Below, one piece after another: positions 8,118-12,881 of a DNA stretch of 12,881 bases. Each line of letters begins with the position of its first letter. Position 1 is the stretch's first letter. A program made the position numbers and the translations under genes. Source of the stretch: Suillus spraguei. Lineage: Eukaryota; Basidiomycota; Agaricomycetes; Boletales; Suillaceae. Location of the stretch: NCBI GenBank assembly GCA_016800925.1, contig JABCPU010001192.1, positions 1 through 12,881 on the forward strand, written 5' to 3'. The notes under the pieces were generated by a model. It was not told the DNA's origin, did no database searches, and saw only the letters and a list, made by a program, of their open reading frames with translations.

Positions 8118-8400
8118 CATCTCACATACTGTCTGACAAACAGTTCGAGTGATTGAAAAGCTTGGCCTCCACATTGAAGAAAACATATGTTGCATACATC
8201 TTGAGGGCAGCAAGTTCCGGGGATATAAGAAAGAAGGCTAAAGGGAAAAATGAGCTGGGCGATTGGAATAAGAATAAGTCAAGGCAGATTCACCAGCGTT
8301 GCATTCCTTTGCTACCATGGCAATGTGATCTACAAGTCCAAAGGTCCCCAAACTCAACAAATTGATAGTCGCGGCTGGATTGATTCCGCGTAGAGAACCA
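8118..8400 (-). pseudogene. Possible decayed host gene fragment, two exon-like pieces
   Basis: On the minus strand, an open stretch from about 8400 to 8294 reads GINPAATINLLSLGTFGLVD and then HIAMVAKECNA. It is followed by a possible 56-bp intron (8293-8238, GTGAAT to CCTTTAG). A second piece, 8237-8130, reads FFLISPELAALKMYATYVFF then NVEAKLFNHSN, with the split Ala codon joining in frame. A GTATGT donor-like site follows at 8129. The right side is cut by the LINE tail, so any upstream exons would lie beyond the nested retrotransposons. The composition is protein-like but I recognise no family, and no start codon is present. The 70-codon frame on the plus strand here is less convincing. Confidence 0.33.
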
Positions 8401-8406
8401 TGCGCT

Positions 8407-8431
8407 TATTTTATTATTATTATTATTATTT
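8407..8431. repeat. TTA microsatellite (LINE tail)
   Basis: TTATT and then repeated ATT units on the plus strand, that is (AAT)n on the LINE strand, next to a seven-T run. It lies just after the LINE polyadenylation signal, which fits a simple-repeat tail made at insertion rather than an independent microsatellite. Confidence 0.8.
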
Positions 8432-8622
8432 TGTTTTTTTGAATCCTTGTTTATTGTCCGTTGGGGCTAAGCCCTATGTTGGACATCTCCTACATGTATG
8501 TACCTTGGTATTTACTCTATATATCTTGTCTTGGTAGCGTCTTGACAATGGTTCCAGCATGGGCGGGAACTGTGATGCCTGTGAGGAGGCAAGCGGTTAT
8601 GTTTGGGTTTGGTTTCGTTCTA

Positions 8623-9162
8623 TTATTCTCTCCTTTCCTCTTTTTCCTTGGGGGGGGTAACATCTCCGAAAGTCTGCTCGAACCGTCTTGTACGTGCGAT
8701 GTATTTCAGGGTCGCTCTCATTCCTTGAGTATCATTGAGCAAGTGCTTGATATTGTATTTGCGCGGGCCTACTTCGAGACGCATGGCATCTCTCTGTCTG
8801 GTGAAGGTGGGGCATACTAGTAGGAAATGATGTACTGTTTCCTCGTGCGCGTTGCAGTTTTCGCACTTGGCTGATTGGCTCTTCGATATCCGGTGTAGGT
8901 GTTTGTTGAGCGCTATATGACCCATTCTGAGCTGAAAGAGAAGCGAGCTGTGCTTCCTTGGTAACGATGCGGTTTTTGCAGCGAATTTGTTGGAAGGAGC
9001 TGACTGGTCTATGGTGCGCAGGGCGGTGAACCTTGGTGAGTTGTTTGCTATTTCTGTCGCCTCGTCCTTTATTCTGCGGTGGTATGTCTGTTTGATCGCT
9101 GACTTACTACGTGGCAGTTCCTTGGTTTCGCCGTGTTTTGTTAGCAAGGATTTCGGGAGTTC
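8623..9162 (-). pseudogene. C-terminal part of LINE ORF2 with zinc knuckle, 5' truncated
   Basis: The frame is open from the LTR border at 9162 to a TAA at 8625-8623, 179 codons. There is no genuine start; an internal TTG at 9147 is not a real one. It contains SSLLFQLRMGHIALNKHLHR followed by a C-X2-C-X8-H-X4-C cluster (CENCNAHEETVHHFLLVC) and then TFTRQRDAMRLE. This is the layout at the C-terminus of fungal non-LTR ORF2 proteins, after the RNase H domain. The reverse transcriptase and endonuclease domains are absent from the window. No stop or frameshift is visible in this part, so it decayed less than its neighbours. The reading frame crossing into the LTR shows that the LTR interrupted an open ORF. 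Confidence 0.78.
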
Positions 9163-9639
9163 TGTTACAATCGTACGTGCCCCTATTCATTTTCCCTTTT
9201 GTTCCTTTACTTGTATATCTTGTCACATGACTCTGACTCATATGCTCAATGCATTTGTACAATACATGCCTTCCTTATTAGGATATGCAGTTACGTTCTC
9301 ACGGTTACTTGGTCTGTGCGCACATATTGGCCTATTTAAGCACAGTGTACTTGTAGTAGATTCCTTACTTTAATCTTACTGGGTTTTACCTGGAATCTCC
9401 TTCGCTTAGGTCTCCAACCTAAGTCATCTTGAATCGTCTCTAAGTCTAAGCACTCCTTAGCCTTAGTCTCTATTCTCGCAGATACCTCTTAGACTTGTCT
9501 TTGAGGCAGAACCCTTGATCGTACTCAGAATGCGTTCCTTGTACTTTCACCTTGTCCTCTTTTGGACATTATAAGAACTTCCCAGCAGACCGTCTGTGTC
9601 TTTTTACTGTCGCTGGTGATGCCACCCCAGTTCGTAACA
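9163..9639 (+). repeat. 5' LTR, 477 bp
   Basis: Runs from TGTTAC to GTAACA. U3 carries TATTTAAG at 9333-9340, a good TATA box. The likely transcript start (start of R) is about 34 bp further on, at 9367, where ACTTTAATCTT begins. The solo LTR at 1514-1990 is an independent copy of the same length. Confidence 0.92.
9333..9340 (+). promoter_or_regulatory. TATA box of the LTR promoter
   Basis: TATTTAAG in U3, conserved in the solo LTR. The spacing of 34 bp to ACTTTAATCTT at 9367 fits transcription starting at that block. The actual start site is inferred. Confidence 0.6.
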
Positions 9640-9640
9640 A

Positions 9641-9651
9641 AAGATTAAAGT
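9641..9651 (+). promoter_or_regulatory. Self-complementary primer-binding site
   Basis: AAGATTAAAGT starts two bases after the LTR and is the exact reverse complement of ACTTTAATCTT at 9367-9377. Pairing stops exactly at both ends (11 nt). This is the arrangement of Tf1 of fission yeast, where the first 11 nt of the mRNA fold back to prime reverse transcription. I see no obvious match to the usual initiator tRNA Met 3' end (TGG...). Confidence 0.75.
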
Positions 9652-9838
9652 CCCTTTTGATCGTAGACTATCCAGTCTTCGACCCTGAACCTTGATCGCC
9701 TAGATCAGCAGACTAGTGTACGCGTACGCTGAGCAGATTGTCAAGAGAAGCCCTCTGACAGAAGACAAGCCCTGACGGACAGCAAGACAGTGCGTGTAGG
9801 CACCGAGAAAGTATAACTCACCAGACAAATCATCAAAC
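9652..9838 (+). other. Gypsy leader between primer site and gag
   Basis: A 187-bp untranslated leader without an open frame of note. It includes the palindrome GTACGCGTAC near 9718. Packaging signals probably lie here but cannot be identified by eye. Confidence 0.6.
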
Positions 9839-10651
9839 ATGACGACCAAAGACTTCGAATACAAGATCGGTCAACCAAACGGTTTTGATGGAGATCGCGA
9901 TAACTCTCGCGAGTTTATCCAGTCGTGCAATTTGCACTTTGACATCAATGAAAAGCTTTATACCACCGACAAACAGAAGATCATTTTCATAACATCCTTC
10001 ATGACCGAGAAGAATGCCAAATCATGGAAAGAACAGTTCCTAGAACATGCCCAATCAACCGACACTTCCGGACAAAAAGTTGGTTATGGAACGATGGTGG
10101 ATTTTATGAAAAGCTTCAAAGAAGCCTTTGAACCGGTGGATACCAAAGGCACCGCACTTACGAAACTCTGAGACCTCAAACAAGGAACTGGAGATCTTCA
10201 CACTTACGTTGCTGACTTTGAGGCACTTGCAGCCAAGGCTCAGATCACCGACAATGCAATGAAGATCCAGTTCTTCCAAGACGGCCTTAATTGGGGCATC
10301 CTCACAAAGCTTTTCGCAATGGGAGATGTCTCAGAAGTATTCAGAGACGTTGTGCTGCAATGCGTTGCTATTGACAACGCCCATCATCGGCTTCAAGCCA
10401 TGAGGACACATCATGCTCCACAACAGAAGAAGAAGAATTATGGAAATGCACGGTATATTCCGAACCGTGATTCCAATGCAATGGTCGTAGATCGAATCTC
10501 CGATATGGAGAGATCCGAATGCATGAAGAAGGGACAATGCTTCGGATGCAAGAAGACAGGACACCGCATTCATAATTGTCCTGACAGAAAGAAGAAGACC
10601 CCGCTCCGACAAACCGAAGTCAAAGAAGGGAAGACGATGAAGAAACCGTAA
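9839..10651 (+). pseudogene. gag: Gag polyprotein with one in-frame TGA
   Basis: The frame opens at the ATG at 9839 and runs 270 residues to TAA at 10649-10651, apart from a TGA at 10169-10171. N-terminal half: capsid-like region (FDGDRDNSREFIQSCNLHFD, then FITSFMTEKNAKSWKEQF) matching the retrotransposon Gag domain of gypsy elements. After the stop the same frame continues with DLKQGTGDLHTYVADFEALA, a hallmark of that domain. A basic region follows, and then a CCHC zinc knuckle (CFGCKKTGHRIHNC, about residues 234-247) that binds RNA. Relatives usually have Arg at the stop position (KLR-DLKQG), so a CGA to TGA change is inferred. Confidence 0.88.
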
Positions 10652-10664
10652 GGCGGATTGTTGA

Positions 10665-11285
10665 GGATTTTTGACCTGGAGAAACAAAGAATCGACGTAT
10701 GTTTCTCCTAATGTATTACTAAGACTTGTACGCGCTGTAGGTGAAAGAAAAGAACTTTGTGTCCCTATCACCCTTCACTCGCGCACTCGTCTATCCGTCG
10801 AAACAACCGCTGTGATCGACTCCGGTGCAGCCGGAACGTTCATCTCTGAAGAGTTTGTGAAACTCCATCAAATCACACGACGAAAACTCAAAACACTATT
10901 TCGAGTTACAACGGCAGATGGAACCCTTATAAAAGGAGGACCGATCACACACTATTGTCTTCTTGTGGTCAAAATTGATGAACGAACCATGTATGGAAAA
11001 TTCAACATCACCAAACTAGGAAGGAGAGATCAAATCCTCCTAGGAATTCCATGGTTACGAGCAATGAACCCAACTATAGATTGGGCTGCTGAAACACTTG
11101 TCCTCCCGCGAACAGCGAAGTCGGATGAGATTGAAATCGACATCGATACAGATCGAAAGAAGAATGGATTGCCTCTTCTCCACAACTACTATTCCAAATG
11201 GCAACATTCCCGACTTCCGAAACCTCTCGTAACCCCGTCTATTCCGAAGACCCTGAACCTGAAGTACGAATGCCACATACTGTAG
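10665..11285 (+). pseudogene. pol: Pol, aspartic protease part
   Basis: The frame is open from 10665 to TAG at 11283-11285, one phase on from gag. It has the retropepsin active site AVIDSGAAGTFIS (Asp codon 10818-10820) and the second conserved block ILLGIPWLRAMNPTIDW, which together make a complete-looking protease that matures Gag-Pol. The gag-pol junction is scrambled: short pieces in other phases (RIVEDF near 10654) suggest lost frames. After about 11160 coding sense passes to another phase (SEDPEPEVRMPHTVDSTR at about 11243), so the last 40 residues of this frame are not the original protein. There is no ATG at the start; it was probably made as a fusion with Gag. Confidence 0.85.
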
Positions 11286-12881
11286 ACTCCACCCGTGTGT
11301 ACACCTGCCGCGGCCAGTGTCACCAATTCCCTGCGCAGAAAAGCGCAAGAATGAAACTGAACCCGAGCAATGGGTTGGACAAGAACTTATTGAGCAACGG
11401 CCAATAGAAGAATAGAAACATGGAAAAAGAAAAGCCGAAGAAGAGATCCCCGGACGAAATACCAACGTGCCGAAATTATCCAAGTTCTATGTACCCCCGA
11501 AAACTCTTCAACATGATCCTTCAGCTTCAATTGAAGAAATCCCCGATGAAGAGGAACCCATGCCCTCGTTGATCCCAACAGAGGATGATGACCAATTCAA
11601 CACCATGCAAGATGTCTGGCACGCACCAGAAGTGCAGGAGATTTCGTCCTATGAACTCGGAGATGGAGAATTCCTTGTTGAATATGATACTGATGGAGTC
11701 AGCATGAGAATCATCGAAGAAGTATCCATGGACACACCTCTTACACATGACGGAACTTCTCGACTCAAACAGCTCTCCAACTATTCCACAATTTCCCTCC
11801 CCCCTCCAAAGTACAGTAACAAGGCTCAAGAATTTGCCACGGATGAGAAGGAAAAGAAAAAGAAATCCTTCAAAGAATTGGTCCCAGACTATTTGCACGA
11901 CTTTGCAGACATCTTTGCTAAAGATGGGCTGAACAAACTACCCCCTGAACGCCCTGGTATTGATCATCAGATCGATACTAAACCCGGTTTTATCCCTCGT
12001 ATGTCTAAGGTTTACCCGCTATCGGAAAAAGAACGCGCTGCCGTCAAAACATTTATCGATAAAAACGTTGCGAAAGGTTTCATCTCAGAATCGAAGTCAC
12101 CCCAAGCCAGTGGCTTCTTCTTTGTGGGAAAGAAGAGTGGAGAATTGCGTCCCTGTCAAGATTACCGCTACATCAATGATTGGACAGTCAAGAACGCCTA
12201 TCCGCTCCGGCTTCCTATCTCCCTCGTCGCACGCCTTCACAACGCACAGTTCTTTATGAAAATGGATATTCGGTCCGGTTATAACAACATTCGCATCCAT
12301 CCTGATGATAGGTGGAAAGCTGCTTTTACTACGGAATTCGCCTCTTTGAACCGAACGTCATGTTCTTTGGCCTCTGCAATTCCCCCAGCAACTTTTTCAA
12401 GCATACATGAATCGCACCTTCCAGCAAGAAATCAACGAAGGATGGATGGTTATCTACATGGACAATATCCTGATTTTCTCTACAACTATGGCAGAACACC
12501 GCGAACGGACAAGACGAGTTTTGATGAAGATACGAAAGGAACATTTGTTCCTAAAACCGGAGAAATGCACCTTCGATGCAGAAGAAGTGGAATACCTCGA
12601 ATGATAATTTGCCCCGGACAAGTTGCTATGGACACCGCCAAAACCAAGGGAATCTCTGAATGGCCAGTCCCGAAATCTGTAAAAGATGTTCGGTCATTCC
12701 TCGGCTTTTGCAACTTTTACCGCACGTTCATTTCCCACTATTCTGACATTGCTCGACCTCTTATCGATTTGACAAAGAAAGATAAGGCCTTTGATTGGTC
12801 AACCAAATGCATGGACACCTTCGAAGAACTGAAACGACGCTTCACATCACAACCAGTACTCCGTAACCCTGATCCTTCCGA
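11286..12881 (+). pseudogene. pol: Pol, linker, reverse transcriptase and start of RNase H, frameshifted
   Basis: After an acidic linker with a TAG at 11413-11415, one phase is open from 11416 to about 12340. It includes VYPLSEKERAAVKTFIDKNV, SGELRPCQDYRYIN and MKMDIRSGYNN, where the Asp at 12265-12267 is the first catalytic residue. Around 12340-12400 the phase changes three times within 60 bp. From 12407 the thumb-side palm continues (NRTFQQEINEGWMVIYMDN), where the YXDD box reads YMDN: the third catalytic Asp is lost (AAT at 12464-12466). Another one-base loss at about 12599 leads into WPVPKSVKDVRSFLGFCNFY, the RT connection, and then FDWSTKCMDTFEELKRRF, the N-terminus of the RNase H region, where the window ends. 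Integrase is not seen. Family certain; activity impossible. Confidence 0.92.

Larger units (their letters stand above)
8405..9162 (-). mobile_element. 3' end of a non-LTR (LINE) retrotransposon, cut by a gypsy LTR
   Basis: Minus-strand order: the C-terminal end of ORF2 (9162-8623), a 3' UTR of about 160 bp, the block GCCCCAACGGACAATAAA (8467-8450, containing the AATAAA polyadenylation signal), then an A-rich tail that becomes an AAT repeat (8440-8407). Such tails mark the 3' end of fungal LINEs. The right boundary at 9162/9163 is the start of the gypsy LTR, so the LINE was broken by that insertion. The remainder is expected beyond the gypsy 3' LTR, outside the window. Confidence 0.8.
9163..12881 (+). 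mobile_element. Ty3/gypsy LTR retrotransposon (Tf1/sushi-like), 3' part outside window
   Basis: Order: 5' LTR, primer-binding site, leader, gag with zinc knuckle, protease, reverse transcriptase, start of RNase H. The window ends before integrase and 3' LTR. The domain order and the RT sequence are those of Ty3/gypsy (Metaviridae), and the 11-nt self-complementary primer site suggests the Tf1/sushi branch. The element is dead: a stop in gag, several frameshifts in pol and a lost catalytic Asp. The 5-bp target sequence left of it is AGTTC (9158-9162); its partner should lie beyond the 3' LTR. Confidence 0.93.

Noticed and set aside
8461..8820. 119-codon hydrophobic frame on the plus strand
   Set aside because: Antisense of the LINE 3' UTR and ORF2 end; hydrophobicity comes from the antisense reading.
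8987..9373. 128-codon frame on the plus strand
   Set aside because: Runs from LINE antisense into the gypsy LTR; a chance fusion.
1..12881. CRISPR array, tRNA or rRNA genes
   Set aside because: No regularly spaced direct repeats, cloverleaf with CCA-proximal elements or rRNA-like stretches were seen; the context is fungal.

Overview
The window reads as a transposon graveyard in a basidiomycete fungus, most likely an Agaricomycete. The reasons are short introns (44-63 bp, GT-AG, with CTAAT or CTAAC branch sites), a Plavaka-type transposase, a Tc1-type element, a Ty3/gypsy element of the Tf1/sushi self-priming kind and a fungal non-LTR element tail. No intact gene of any kind is visible. I see no tRNA, rRNA or CRISPR array.

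Layout from left to right: (1) 1-982, minus strand: a five-exon decayed gene whose last readable part resembles the fungal DUF6532 family; it runs off the left edge. (2) About 1295-2290: degenerate tandem repeats split by a 477-bp solo LTR (1514-1990) with a perfect CACAG target duplication. (3) 2538-5740, plus strand: an almost full-length Plavaka-like (CACTA/EnSpm-related) transposase in four exons, about 1010 codons, killed by four in-frame stops, all TGA. (4) 5741-6520: mostly featureless DNA with one perfect 18-bp palindrome. (5) 6523-8115: a complete Tc1/mariner element with 211-bp inverted repeats, TA duplications and a DD34E transposase on the minus strand broken by a small deletion in the catalytic core. 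(6) 8118-8400: a scrap that may be a decayed host exon pair. (7) About 8405-9162, minus strand: the 3' end of a non-LTR (LINE) retrotransposon. (8) 9163-12881: a Ty3/gypsy element inserted into that LINE, with 5' LTR, primer site, gag, protease, reverse transcriptase and the start of RNase H; it runs off the right edge.

The genes do not form a pathway. What connects them is the order of insertion and a shared mode of decay. The gypsy element landed in the LINE, the solo LTR landed in a repeat array, and the Tc1 element may sit in an intron of a dead gene. Stops and lost catalytic residues in the Plavaka, gag and RT genes are mostly explained by C-to-T change at CpG (Arg codon CGA to TGA, YMDD to YMDN). 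The best mechanistic signal is an exact 11-nt complementarity between the predicted transcript start and the primer-binding site of the gypsy element, which points to tRNA-independent self-priming. I found no convincing new multi-gene system.
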